A stretch of DNA of 62,492 nucleotides from Fulvivirga sp. (GTDB lineage Bacteria; Bacteroidota; Bacteroidia; Cytophagales; Cyclobacteriaceae). Shown piece by piece: positions 9,464-18,726 of this stretch (the stretch's first letter is position 1; every line of letters begins with the position of its first letter). The stretch lies in NCBI GenBank assembly GCA_028280565.1, contig JANQLQ010000335.1, positions 1 to 62,492 of the forward strand, in the 5' to 3' direction. Below the pieces are notes generated by a model. The model was not told the DNA's origin and searched no databases. It was given only the letters and a program-made list of their open reading frames with translations. A program made the translations under genes and the position numbers.

Positions 9464-10333
9464 ATGAACTCTTCGATTCTTGATGGCCGAAAGGTAGCCA
9501 ATCAAATACAGGAAGAACTGGCCAGTGAAGTAAACAAACTCAAAAACGAGGGAAAAAAAGTTCCTCACCTGGCCGCTATCCTTGTAGGAGATGACGGCGC
9601 CAGTCAAACGTATGTGAATAATAAGATCAAGGCTTGTAAAAAAGTGGGCTTCGAATACACTTTACTCCAGTTTCCTGAATCCATTTCAGAAGAAAAGCTC
9701 TTGGCCAATGTAGACAGGATCAATAACGACGAGGACATCGACGGGTTGATCGTGCAATTGCCGTTACCCGACCATGTTTCGGCCATAAAAGTAACCGAAC
9801 ACATCTCTCCTTCGAAGGATGTTGACGGCTTTACGAACGAGAACTATGGCAGGATCACTTCTAAAAACCCGGGCCTGATGCCTGCTACTCCGTACGGGAT
9901 ACAGGAACTGCTAAAAAGATACAACGTAGAAATAAAAGGGAAACACTGTGTGATCGTAGGGAACAGCCGTACCGTAGGCGCTCCCATGAGCACGATCATG
10001 GCCTACCATGAATATGCTACCGTTACCGTTTGCCATATCCATACCGAAAACTTGCCGTTCTACACCCAGCAAGCGGATATCCTGATCGTAGCTACCGGCC
10101 AGCCCGGGCTGATCAAGGCGGATATGATCAAACCCGGCGCCGTGGTGGTGGATGTGGGCATCACACGGATCGCTGCGGATAACCAAAGAGGGTATATTCT
10201 AAAAGGGGATGTAGAATTTGAGGAAGTAAAACCGATCGTATCTTTCATCACGCCCGTGCCCGGTGGCGTAGGGCCTATGACCATTGCCTCGCTGTTATTG
10301 AATACGCTGAAGGCCACGAAGGCCCGGTATTAA
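9464..10333 (+). CDS. folD: Bifunctional methylene-THF dehydrogenase / methenyl-THF cyclohydrolase
   Basis: I chose the ATG at 9464 (289 residues) over the one at 9440. With this start the catalytic residues fall exactly on E. coli FolD numbering: Y50 and K54 in TYVNNK, Q98 in VQLP, and D121 in KDVDGF. The Rossmann signature reads I-V-G-N-S-R-T-V-G-A-P, with Asn where many homologues have Arg, and PVPGGVGPMT is present near the C-terminus. The enzyme interconverts 5,10-methylene- and 10-formyl-tetrahydrofolate with NADP. It lies downstream of lepA. A CGGCTAA/TTAGCCG hairpin follows its stop. Confidence 0.97.
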   Translation: MNSSILDGRKVANQIQEELASEVNKLKNEGKKVPHLAAILVGDDGASQTYVNNKIKACKKVGFEYTLLQFPESISEEKLLANVDRINNDEDIDGLIVQLPLPDHVSAIKVTEHISPSKDVDGFTNENYGRITSKNPGLMPATPYGIQELLKRYNVEIKGKHCVIVGNSRTVGAPMSTIMAYHEYATVTVCHIHTENLPFYTQQADILIVATGQPGLIKADMIKPGAVVVDVGITRIAADNQRGYILKGDVEFEEVKPIVSFITPVPGGVGPMTIASLLLNTLKATKARY

Positions 10334-10655
10334 TTTGAGTACCTTTTGGGTTGGTTTTAACATAGCTACACGGCTAATGGTTAGCCGGTATTTCACCGGT
10401 TTATTCCGGGTAGAGTACCATCCCTGTTCAACGTAAGAAAATGGCAAGGTGGAAAGTAAAAAGGCTTATATAATTCAGTTCTTATAGGTAAGCGTTTCTC
10501 TGCTATGGAGGCTGTATGTGCGGTTTAACCCACAATTCCAATGGTTAACTTACGTTAGTACCCCATGAGATATTCGGATTTAGGTCATTTGATACATTAA
10601 ATCCATTAAATTTGATCCTTTAAGAAAAGAGAAGCATCGGGAAGATGCTGTATTA
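10334..10655. other. Intergenic region after folD, with hairpins
   Basis: CGGCTAA (10371-10377) pairs with TTAGCCG (10381-10387), and CCGGT/ACCGG (10385-10399) can form a competing stem. Neither has a strong U-tract, so termination of folD is only possible. The rest shows no ORF, tRNA or repeat copy that I recognise. Confidence 0.4.
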
Positions 10656-12560
10656 ATGAAAACGGCTATCACTATATTTCTTTGTCTATGTTCGCTTTTA
10701 GTATTTGCCCAGCGCACGCTGAGTACGAGGTCAAAAAAGGCGGCTGAGCTTTATTACGAGGCCGATAACTTTAGGGTAAGGGGGCAATATAGCATGGCCA
10801 TGGACCTGTTGAACCAAGCCATCCAAAAAGATAAAAATTTTCACGAAGCCTATTTCCGGTTGGCCATCATCTATAAGGCCAAGGGAGACCTAGACAAAGC
10901 GGAACAATTTTTTGAAAAGGTCTTGGAGTTGAACCCGGGAAACAATGCACCCAGCCATTTTGAGCTGGGAGAGTTGTACCTCCAATTGAATGATTTTGAG
11001 CAGTCCCTCCAATACATTGATAAGTTTTTAGCAGCGGGTTCCCGGAATCAACGCAGGGTAGACGAGGCCAAACGAATCAAGGCCAACGCTCAATTTGGCA
11101 TAGAAAACGCAAACAAAGCGTCAGAATATCAACCGAAACCTCTTAGTGATACGGTAAACGCCTTTCCCATGCAGTATTTTCCCATCGTTTCGGTAGACCA
11201 GCAAGAATTAATCTTTACCCGGCGCCTAGGTACCACTATGCAGCATGATGAGGACCTGGTTGTGAGTACAAAAGATCCTGGTGGTTCCTGGGGAACACCG
11301 ACGTCTATTTCACCGAACATTAACTCCGAATTCAATGAAGGTACCTGTACAATTTCCGGGGATGGGCGGACCTTGATCTTTACCTCGTGCTATGGCCGGA
11401 ACGGGTATGGCAGCTGTGACCTTTACATCAGCCGTAAGACCGGCACGGAATGGTCTGTCCCGGAAAACCTTGGTCCTAACGTAAATACCCCGGCTTGGGA
11501 ATCACAACCTTCCCTATCGGCAGATGGTAGAGCCCTCTATTTTATTTCAGATCGTAAGGATGGGATCGGGAGAAGAGATATCTGGGTCAGCTATATGGAC
11601 GACCAAGGAGCTTGGGGTAAGCCGGTAAACCTTAACATCAATACCCGGTATGACGAGGTATCTCCCTTTATTCATCCTAACAATAGCACGCTTTATTTTG
11701 CTTCTAACGGGTTGAAGGGCTTTGGAGGGTTTGATATTTATTATGCTGAAAGAGAATCCTCAAATTGGGGGACTCCTGTTAACTTAGGATACCCTATAAA
11801 TACGGGGGAGGACCAAGTCTCGCTATTCATCACTTCCGATGGAGAAAAAGGATATTATTCCCACGAGGATAACAATGATCCGGGCCGGAAAGGGCGGATC
11901 TATGAATTTAACGTCCCCGAAGACTCTAAGGTCAAATACCGGACCTCCTACGTATTCGGTAAAGTGTTTTCGGAAGCAACGAAAAAGCCTTTGCAGGCGG
12001 CTATCGAACTTTACGATCTCGCGCGTGACGAAAGGGTTTCCTTAGTCTCGTCAGATGCTGTGAATGGGCAATACCTGATGGTGCTCAAAGAAGGCTCCGA
12101 TTATGCCTTGTATGTAAACAAAGAAGGATATCTTTTTAAAAGCCTTTCCTTTAGCTACACATCGGGTATCCTGGAGCCCATAGAATTGGACATATACCTT
12201 TCACCGATCGAGGCAGGTGCTATTACTGTGTTGAAAAATATCTTTTTTGATGTGGATAAATACGAGTTAAAAGAAGCATCAAAAACCGAACTAAAAAAGG
12301 TAGCCCGGTTTTTAAAAGCTAATCCAGGGGTCAAAATTGAGATAGCCGGGCATACGGATAACACCGGGGATCGTACCTATAATTATCAATTGTCAGAAAA
12401 AAGAGCAGCGTCCGTCTATCGCTATCTTGAATCAGAAGGCATCCCTGGGAAAATGCTGAGCTATAAAGGATTCGGACCCGATCGCCCGGTGGTAGAAAAT
12501 AATTCCGATGCTAATCGACAGAGAAATAGGAGGATTGAGTTCGCAATAATTTCTCCTTGA
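10656..12560 (+). CDS. OmpA-family protein with TPR and PD40 propeller (PorE-like)
   Basis: The 634 residues show a four-part layout. After a Sec signal peptide (MKTAITIFLCLCSLLVFA) come TPR repeats (about 28-130), PD40/WD40-like beta-propeller repeats (about 165-420, with repeated L-x-F-x-S-D-R/N-G type blades), and a carboxypeptidase-regulatory-like beta domain (about 425-515). The C-terminal OmpA domain (about 530-634) has the peptidoglycan-binding segments AGHTDNTG and NRQRNRRIEF. This order matches PorE-type T9SS accessory proteins, which link the secretion machine to peptidoglycan. PorE itself is a lipoprotein, and no lipobox Cys is seen here, so this may be a relative rather than the orthologue. 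Confidence 0.85.
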   Translation: MKTAITIFLCLCSLLVFAQRTLSTRSKKAAELYYEADNFRVRGQYSMAMDLLNQAIQKDKNFHEAYFRLAIIYKAKGDLDKAEQFFEKVLELNPGNNAPSHFELGELYLQLNDFEQSLQYIDKFLAAGSRNQRRVDEAKRIKANAQFGIENANKASEYQPKPLSDTVNAFPMQYFPIVSVDQQELIFTRRLGTTMQHDEDLVVSTKDPGGSWGTPTSISPNINSEFNEGTCTISGDGRTLIFTSCYGRNGYGSCDLYISRKTGTEWSVPENLGPNVNTPAWESQPSLSADGRALYFISDRKDGIGRRDIWVSYMDDQGAWGKPVNLNINTRYDEVSPFIHPNNSTLYFASNGLKGFGGFDIYYAERESSNWGTPVNLGYPINTGEDQVSLFITSDGEKGYYSHEDNNDPGRKGRIYEFNVPEDSKVKYRTSYVFGKVFSEATKKPLQAAIELYDLARDERVSLVSSDAVNGQYLMVLKEGSDYALYVNKEGYLFKSLSFSYTSGILEPIELDIYLSPIEAGAITVLKNIFFDVDKYELKEASKTELKKVARFLKANPGVKIEIAGHTDNTGDRTYNYQLSEKRAASVYRYLESEGIPGKMLSYKGFGPDRPVVENNSDANRQRNRRIEFAIISP

Positions 12561-12697
12561 GAAACATCCCGCTAATTGGGTGATTTTCATCCCCACATTC
12601 AATTTTTTTATTTTATTCTTGGTTCGATTACGCTATCTTAAAATTCCTTTGGCTACCCCTATGTTTTAGTTCCTGACTAATCTTAGCTGCCAAAACC

Positions 12698-12732
12698 TAA
12701 ATTTTTACTTAAACAAAACAGTATGAAGAAGT
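12698..12732 (+). promoter_or_regulatory. Conserved susC leader, copy 1 (diverged)
   Basis: This stretch spans the start codon and reads ACTTAAACAAAACAGTATG in its core. It differs at only a few positions from the identical leaders at 18858, 31571 and 37916. An ATTGGG word about 145 nt upstream of the ATG (G at 12578) matches the position of the G-rich element in loci 2 and 3. Confidence 0.6.
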
Positions 12733-15700
12733 CAATACAAATTGGTTTCTTGATGGCGTATATCCTCGTTTTCAGCGAGGTAGCTGCCCAAGAGAGATCC
12801 ATTTCTGGCAAAGTGACCTCCGTGGAGGATGGGTCAACTTTGCCGGGAGTTAATGTAGTGCTTAGAGGCACAACCGCTGGTACAGTTACCGATATTGACG
12901 GTAACTATACTCTATCCATACCCTCAACTGGGGGTGTTCTCGTCTTTTCCTTTATTGGTTTAGCAACTGAAGAAGTCGAAATTGGTGTTCGATCCGTAGT
13001 AGATGTTGCCATGACCGCCGATATCAAACAGCTGAATGAGGTGGTGATCGTGGGCTATGGAGAGGTAGATAAGCGAAAGCTGATCAGTTCCGTGGCGTCC
13101 GTTAGTGGCGAAGAGATCTCTAAAATGCCGGTGATGAGTTTTGACCAGGCCTTACAAGGTAAGGCCGCCGGGGTTCAAGTAACCACCACATCCGGCCTGT
13201 TAGGAGAGGCGCCCAAGATTAGGATCCGGGGAGTAAATTCTATTTCAGGAGGTACGGATCCCTTGTTTGTGGTCGATGGTGTGCCTATTGAAACCGGGGA
13301 TTTCAGTGGCCCGGGTAACGTGGAAAGTAACGCCTTAGCGGATATTAACCCAGCAGATATAGAGTCCTACGAAGTACTGAAAGATGGAGCAGCTACTGCT
13401 ATTTATGGCTCCAGGGCAGCAAACGGCGTGATCCTGATCACCACTAAGACCGGCCAGGCCGGGAAGCCGGAAGTCAATTATAATATGTTCATGGGCTTTA
13501 ATGAAGCAGAGAACCGCTTTGATCTTTTAAATGCCGATGAGTTTATCCGGATCAGCAATGAGAAGTTTGCGGCTGCGGGAATAGCTCCACAGGCTTTTCC
13601 AGGGCCCGATAATGTCGATACGGATTGGCAAGACGAGGTGCTTAGGAGAGGTTTCGTTCAAAACCATGCTTTGAGCTTTAAGGGAGGAAGTGAGGCTGTA
13701 CAGTACTTCGTATCTTTAGGGTATGCAGACCAAGAAGGTGCCACTGTGGGCAATGCCCAGAGACGGTACAGCGCCCGGGCCAATATCGACTATAACGCCA
13801 AGGACTGGTTCTCCGCAGGGGTTAAACTGCAAGTATCCCAGCAGCAGACCGATAATGTGAACAGTGGCACGGGAAGTCTTTCAGGAAACCTTTTCAATTC
13901 GCTAAAAGCTTTCCCCAATGTACCGGTATTTGATCCTGATCATCCCACGGGGTATAACCTGACGGAAGATAATCAATCGTTAGGTAGTGGGAATAATACA
14001 CAGAATATTGCCTTTAATTTACCTAATATCCGGTATGTATTGGATAACAACCTTTTTGAATCAAAAGTACAAAGGCTGCTAGGGAATACCTACCTTCAAT
14101 TTAACCTGCCTTTCGATATCGAGTTGAGGACCCAGTTGGGGATTGATGTTTCAGACACGAGAAATTTCACTTCCTGGAACCCAATACATGGGGATGGCAA
14201 TCCTAACGGTTTTGTAGATCGGGACTTGCGTAATACCTCGAGATGGAACTGGCAAAACACTCTTTCCTGGAGAAAAACGGTTTCAGATGTACATAATTTC
14301 TATATCGTTGCGGGTACGGAATACCAAAAAACAACTTTTGATCGATTCACCGGCCAAGGGCAAGGGTTCTCCGACCCGTTTTTCTTAGAACAGGGCTTGA
14401 TCACAGGATCTTTTGACACCCAGTTTTCCAGTGGGTTTTATGGTGAAGAAGGTTTCTCTTCCCTTTTTGGACGTCTAAATTATGATTATAATAACAGGTA
14501 CCTAGTTTCATTGAGTATCCGGAATGATGCCATTTCCGGTCTGCCAGAGGATAACAGGAGTGACACCTTCCTGGGGGGATCCTTGGGCTGGAATATCTCC
14601 CAAGAGGATTTTTTTAATGTAGGATTTATCAACCAATTAAAAATTAGGGCAGGCTATGCAGAAACCGGTAATGATAACCTCCCGGGAGGCTTATTTCCTG
14701 CTTTGGGCACTTATGGCCCCGAACTATATGGAGATCTTACTGCCATCCGGTTTGAAAATGTGGGGAATAACACGCTGGTCTGGGAAACTACCTCTAAGTA
14801 TAATGTAGGATTGGATTTTGCTGTATTAAACAATAGGGTCACGGGCTCAATCGATTATTTTCTCAATGATACGGAGGACCTAGTACTAAGAGCTCCCACG
14901 CCCCCTAGCCTCGGCATTCCCGGCAACGAAATATCCCAAAATGTGGGAGCGCTGGAGAATAGGGGAGTAGAGCTTGCTATAAATTCATTGAACATGGAGA
15001 CCAATGGCTTTACTTGGTCCACTTCGTTCAATATCACTTTTGCTCAAAATGAAATAACAAGCTTAGCCAATAACAATTCAGATGTTATTGAAACTTACAA
15101 TATTCTGAGAGTAGGAGAACCTATTGGTGCGTTGTTCGGCTTTATCTATAACGGGGTTAACCCGGCAAATGGCAATCCCATATATACTAAGGCCGATGGC
15201 ACCCTGATACAAGGTAACCCGGATGATAACCAGTACTATTTTTATAATCCCCTAGATCCAGGGGCTGAGTTGAGCCGTGAGGAGGATCTCGATCTTGAGC
15301 AAGGAGACAAGGTAGTATTAGGACAAACTAATCCCAAGGCATTTGGAGGGATGACCAACAATTTCTCTTACAAAGGATTCGATTTCAGCTTTGTTTTGAC
15401 TTATGCTTTTGGACAAAAGGTGTACAATGCATCAAGGCAAGATGGTCTTTCTTCATTTTTTGTGAACAATATCTCGGAGATCAGGAACCGTTGGACCCCA
15501 GCCAATCGGGATACAGATGTTCCCCGCCTTTCATTGGAGAATGACAATTTCCTCAACTTGGACGGCGAAGCTGTATCGCGGTTTGTGGAAGACGGCGATT
15601 ATGTAAGAATACAGAACATTTCCTTAGGCTATAGCTTACCAAGGCAAGTGCTGGAGAACATTGGTTTTACGCGGGCCAGGATCTATGCCCAAGTTCAAAA

Positions 15701-15839
15701 TGCCTTCGTTTTTACAGGTTATCAAGGCCTGGACCCGGAACTGAACTTTAGTAATACATCCAATACAGAGGCCGGGATTGACCTGAATACCAATCCCCTG
15801 TTAAGGACCTACACGATGGGATTGAACCTAACCTTTTAA
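12723..15839 (+). CDS. SusC/RagA-family TonB-linked outer-membrane transporter (locus 1)
   Basis: The 1038-residue protein has a signal peptide (to about residue 22) and a carboxypeptidase-D-regulatory-like domain (about 26-105) with SGKVTSVEDGSTLPGVNV. The SusC plug (about 110-235) shows VVIVGYGEVDKR, IRIRGVNSISG, PLFVVDGVP and AAIYGSRAANGVI. A 22-strand-type barrel ends in LNLTF. SusC proteins form the TonB-driven pore and SusD the lid of a nutrient-import complex. susD follows after 10 nt and a third lipoprotein gene after that. The ligand cannot be inferred because no degradative enzymes are encoded nearby. Its first ~110 residues are nearly the same as in the other three SusC proteins of this window. 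Confidence 0.96.
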   Translation: MKKSIQIGFLMAYILVFSEVAAQERSISGKVTSVEDGSTLPGVNVVLRGTTAGTVTDIDGNYTLSIPSTGGVLVFSFIGLATEEVEIGVRSVVDVAMTADIKQLNEVVIVGYGEVDKRKLISSVASVSGEEISKMPVMSFDQALQGKAAGVQVTTTSGLLGEAPKIRIRGVNSISGGTDPLFVVDGVPIETGDFSGPGNVESNALADINPADIESYEVLKDGAATAIYGSRAANGVILITTKTGQAGKPEVNYNMFMGFNEAENRFDLLNADEFIRISNEKFAAAGIAPQAFPGPDNVDTDWQDEVLRRGFVQNHALSFKGGSEAVQYFVSLGYADQEGATVGNAQRRYSARANIDYNAKDWFSAGVKLQVSQQQTDNVNSGTGSLSGNLFNSLKAFPNVPVFDPDHPTGYNLTEDNQSLGSGNNTQNIAFNLPNIRYVLDNNLFESKVQRLLGNTYLQFNLPFDIELRTQLGIDVSDTRNFTSWNPIHGDGNPNGFVDRDLRNTSRWNWQNTLSWRKTVSDVHNFYIVAGTEYQKTTFDRFTGQGQGFSDPFFLEQGLITGSFDTQFSSGFYGEEGFSSLFGRLNYDYNNRYLVSLSIRNDAISGLPEDNRSDTFLGGSLGWNISQEDFFNVGFINQLKIRAGYAETGNDNLPGGLFPALGTYGPELYGDLTAIRFENVGNNTLVWETTSKYNVGLDFAVLNNRVTGSIDYFLNDTEDLVLRAPTPPSLGIPGNEISQNVGALENRGVELAINSLNMETNGFTWSTSFNITFAQNEITSLANNNSDVIETYNILRVGEPIGALFGFIYNGVNPANGNPIYTKADGTLIQGNPDDNQYYFYNPLDPGAELSREEDLDLEQGDKVVLGQTNPKAFGGMTNNFSYKGFDFSFVLTYAFGQKVYNASRQDGLSSFFVNNISEIRNRWTPANRDTDVPRLSLENDNFLNLDGEAVSRFVEDGDYVRIQNISLGYSLPRQVLENIGFTRARIYAQVQNAFVFTGYQGLDPELNFSNTSNTEAGIDLNTNPLLRTYTMGLNLTF

Positions 15840-15849
15840 AAACAAGATT

Positions 15850-17421
15850 ATGAAAAGCTATAAACACTTATTTTTTATAGTGGCGTTGTTAATTGCAGTG
15901 GGATGTGAAGAAGATGTTACGGAACTGCTACCTTTTGATGCCATAGCTGAAGAGACAGCCTTTGACACCCCTGAGCGTATTGAATTGGTAATGAATGGTG
16001 TATATGATGCCGCCCAGTCAGGCTTTTACAGGGCGGCAGAAAATAATAACCGGGGATATATCTTTGGTGCGGCTCATATACAACAAAGTGATATGAGAGG
16101 AGAAGATATGCTGCTTATCAATACCTTTTATGCTTTTACCTACCGGTCCAATTACTCCCCGACAACGGAAAACAACCGGTATTTTTGGGAGAATGGTTTT
16201 AGAGTAGTGAACCTTGCCAACCTTTTCATTGAAGGCGTTACAGGCGCGGTTGAAGAAGGGATCATTTCACAGGAAGAGGCAAATAGCTATATTGCCGAAG
16301 CAAGATTTTTACGTGGACTGACTTACCATGAAATGGTGATCCACTTTGCTCGCCCGTTCCGGGATAACAATGGCTCGGAATTTGGATTGCCTCTCTATAC
16401 GATTGGCAATGATAGCCCTGGTTCTGTAGAACAAAATGCTACTATAGGAAGATCTACAGTGGCAGAAACCTATAATTTTATTCTAGAGGATCTAGACTAT
16501 GCCGAAGCCAATTTGCCGGAATCGAGAAATGGGGTACTGAATATCGTAAGAGCCACCAGCGGAGCGGCCATAGCCTTAAAAACCCGCGTGAAGTTGCACC
16601 AAGGAGATTGGGAAGGTGTAATCACGGAAAGTAATAAGTTGGTACCTCAAGGAGCTCCCTTCGAAAGTCCTATTAATGGCTACGCGCTGACAGAATCCGC
16701 AGATGGACCATGGACGAACAATCGGAGTGAAGAAAATATTTTTTCCATGAACATGAGCGCCAATGATAATCTCAATACCAATTCAGCGTTGGCTAGGATG
16801 TACGGGTCCTCATCGTTAGGGGCACGTGGCGAGGTGGCGATCAGCCCGATCATTTGGAACGAGCCCTTTTGGCATCCGGATGACCTTAGGCGATCATTGC
16901 TGGTCGAAATGGGGGCCAGTGACCGTTTATTTACCAGTAAGTATAGAGATTATAGCAACTTCACTGATTTTTCACCAATACTGCGCTATGCTGAAATACT
17001 ACTGAATTTAGCAGAGGCAGAAGCAAGAAGTAACAACACTACCCGTGGTTCGGCGCTATTGAACGCAGTCAGGGATAGGGCTATTTCAGGGGCCATGACT
17101 TCATATGGCACCATAGACGATGCTAACGAATTGATCGGGAGGATCTTAGAAGAAAGGCGCATCGAGTATCTCGCAGAAGGGCAGCGATGGAAAGATATCC
17201 ATAGAAATGCTGTAGATCCATTATTTAGTACTGGGGGTATCCCTGCAAAAATGTTTTCCTCCGATGTAAGTGGAAGCACCTATTCTATCGGGGACACAGA
17301 GTCATTGCCTAAGAGTATCAATGCCATTCCTCATACTGATAACCGGTTTTTATGGCCAATCCCGGCTTCCGAGGTCGTCGTAAACCCGGTATTGGCAGCT
17401 CAACAAAATCCAGGGTATTAA
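15850..17421 (+). CDS. SusD/RagB-family lipoprotein (locus 1)
   Basis: The 523-residue protein has a lipoprotein signal with lipobox IAVG-C19, so it is probably lipid-anchored on the outer membrane. SusD hallmarks are present: the early F-D-T-P-E-R-I-E-L-V-M-N-G-V-Y-D-A segment, tetratrico-like helices (FLRGLTYHEMVIHFARPF), ILRYAEILLNLAEAEAR, and ILEERRIEYLAEGQRWKDIHR. The C-terminus F-L-W-P-I-P ... N-P-G-Y is typical. It captures ligand and closes the SusC barrel upstream. SusD paralogues at loci 2-4 are strongly diverged from it, which suggests different ligands. Confidence 0.96.
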   Translation: MKSYKHLFFIVALLIAVGCEEDVTELLPFDAIAEETAFDTPERIELVMNGVYDAAQSGFYRAAENNNRGYIFGAAHIQQSDMRGEDMLLINTFYAFTYRSNYSPTTENNRYFWENGFRVVNLANLFIEGVTGAVEEGIISQEEANSYIAEARFLRGLTYHEMVIHFARPFRDNNGSEFGLPLYTIGNDSPGSVEQNATIGRSTVAETYNFILEDLDYAEANLPESRNGVLNIVRATSGAAIALKTRVKLHQGDWEGVITESNKLVPQGAPFESPINGYALTESADGPWTNNRSEENIFSMNMSANDNLNTNSALARMYGSSSLGARGEVAISPIIWNEPFWHPDDLRRSLLVEMGASDRLFTSKYRDYSNFTDFSPILRYAEILLNLAEAEARSNNTTRGSALLNAVRDRAISGAMTSYGTIDDANELIGRILEERRIEYLAEGQRWKDIHRNAVDPLFSTGGIPAKMFSSDVSGSTYSIGDTESLPKSINAIPHTDNRFLWPIPASEVVVNPVLAAQQNPGY

Positions 17422-17441
17422 TCTGCTTACTTTAGAAAATT

Positions 17442-17921
17442 ATGAAAAATCAAATAGTATATAGTTTAGTCGTATGGGTGATGATCTTCACGTCCTGCGA
17501 CCGCGAGGAGTTTGACGATTTAGCCCCTGCAAGCTTGCAATATGTAGGATTTGTAGGTACCCAAGTGCCGGGCTCTGTGGATGAAGGTACAGGCACTTCA
17601 GAAAGTGTATCTGTTCCCCTATTTTTCAACCTCAATGGTACGGAAGATATCGAGGTCACTTTTGCGGTCAGGGGGTCCGCAGCGCTAGGCGAACATTTCA
17701 CTGTACCAGCGGCTACGGCAACTACCGATAGCACGTTTACGATCAATGTGACCCCTTCTTTTACCTTTGAGGCTCCCATTGTAATCGAAACCGTTCCAAA
17801 TGCGGTGGATGGTCCTGACCTCGAGCTTATGGCGGTGATCATCCAAACGCCTACGGATGTTTATACGAGGTATCCATTTGAAGAGGATGGGTTTGCATTG
17901 ATGATCATGGATGATGATTAG
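17442..17921 (+). CDS. Small lipoprotein in SusE-like position (Calx-beta-like fold)
   Basis: The 159-residue protein has a lipobox (FTS-C19) and a single beta-rich domain. Its pattern V-P-L-F-F-N-L-N-G ... V-R-G-S-A-A-L-G-E-H-F-T-V resembles Calx-beta/DUF4843-type modules: alternating beta strands, an acidic end, terminal M-D-D-D. It starts 20 nt after susD and is surely part of that operon. Third-position lipoproteins in SusCD loci commonly act as extra surface ligand-binding proteins; that role is inferred from position. A larger lipoprotein with similar repeats holds the same position in locus 4. Confidence 0.75.
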   Translation: MKNQIVYSLVVWVMIFTSCDREEFDDLAPASLQYVGFVGTQVPGSVDEGTGTSESVSVPLFFNLNGTEDIEVTFAVRGSAALGEHFTVPAATATTDSTFTINVTPSFTFEAPIVIETVPNAVDGPDLELMAVIIQTPTDVYTRYPFEEDGFALMIMDDD

Positions 17922-17970
17922 TGATGATATGAGAATCCTCTAAAAGAGGGTAGTTTGAAAATAATAGTTT

Positions 17971-18011
17971 AGCCGAGTGGTTTAGGGGTGAATCTCTAAG
18001 GCTACTCGGCT
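17971..18011 (+). terminator. Hairpin after locus 1 (possible terminator)
   Basis: AGCCGAGT (17971-17978) pairs with ACTCGGCT (18004-18011), and an inner TTAG/CTAA pair extends the stem. It lies about 50 nt after the last gene of locus 1. There is no long U-tract, so it may be a 3'-stabilising or repeat structure instead. A related word order occurs at 1-37. Confidence 0.45.
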
Positions 18012-18029
18012 AATTCATTTCCAATGCTG

Positions 18030-18135
18030 TTAGGTTAAGGTCAGTGCTCACCCCCGGAGTTCCTAAAGGGGAACCAACCGAGCGATGGATTGCCCCTTAC
18101 AGGGTGAAGGGTTGCGATGGGGATGCTTAACCTAA
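18030..18135. repeat. Short element bounded by TTAGGTTAAG inverted repeats
   Basis: TTAGGTTAAG (18030-18039) is the exact inverse of CTTAACCTAA (18126-18135). The 106-bp unit is non-coding and lies immediately before a family A repeat. Its termini resemble but do not equal those of family B. Only one copy is seen, so its mobile nature is a guess. Confidence 0.4.
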
Positions 18136-18145
18136 TGACCTCCGT

Positions 18146-18306
18146 TCGATTTAAAATCATTATAGCCCAGGTTTAGCATACTTTCACAGTCTTTCAACTG
18201 GGGAGTAGCTTCCGTTCTACGACACAGTAGATTCCGGCTCTCGCTATTGGCCTTCCCACAGCCACCGGCGCGGAATGACGGTCATTTTTTAATTGAGTCC
18301 AGGTTA
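18146..18306 (+). repeat. Family A dispersed repeat, copy 1
   Basis: This 161-bp non-coding element aligns over its whole length with 47330-47502 (same strand) and with the reverse complement of 36318-36490. Shared words, in order, are CGATTTAAAATCAT, TTTCACAG, GTAGCTTCCGTT, ACGACACAG, AGATTCCGG, GGCGCGGAATGACGGTCA, TTTTTTAATTGAGTCCAGG. GATTCCGGC and GCGCGGAAT can pair across the central part. Confidence 0.85.
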
Positions 18307-18724
18307 ATGGTATTACCTGGCGTTCTAGTCCTACACAAAGAATTCCGGGTCAAAAAGGAAACCACTTGACCAGTTCATTCCCTTGAGTTATTCAAGGTTG
18401 TTTCGCTTATTGCGCCCAGTGAACCTTGGTGCATATATCCTTGGTAGCGAAGCTTTCCAGCCCATTGATGGTATATAAGGTACTAAACCTCAAAGAATCT
18501 CCCTCAAATCTTCTTTAATGTTAAGTCCTGGCTTACTTTTACATCGGGTTATATGCTTTATCCTTTGATACAAAATGCACTTTGCCTAGCCGTAAAGCTT
18601 TAGATCCATACCCAGTAGTTTCAAGAGATACTATCTAATCGATTGGCCCAAAAGCTACACGGGCTGGTGAGCCAGGATAGGCCATCTCATCCGCATAAAT
18701 ACTGGTAGACCAATTATTCAAATT
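18307..18724. other. Unassigned intergenic DNA with a possible decayed frame
   Basis: Read on the minus strand, parts translate into protein-like runs interrupted by stops, for example the stretch ending near 18425 with YTINGLESFATKDICTKV. No family is recognisable. It may be a gene remnant or chance. The remainder holds CCAGGT/ACCTGG pairing near 18299-18320 and nothing else that I can support. Confidence 0.25.
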
Positions 18725-18726
18725 AT

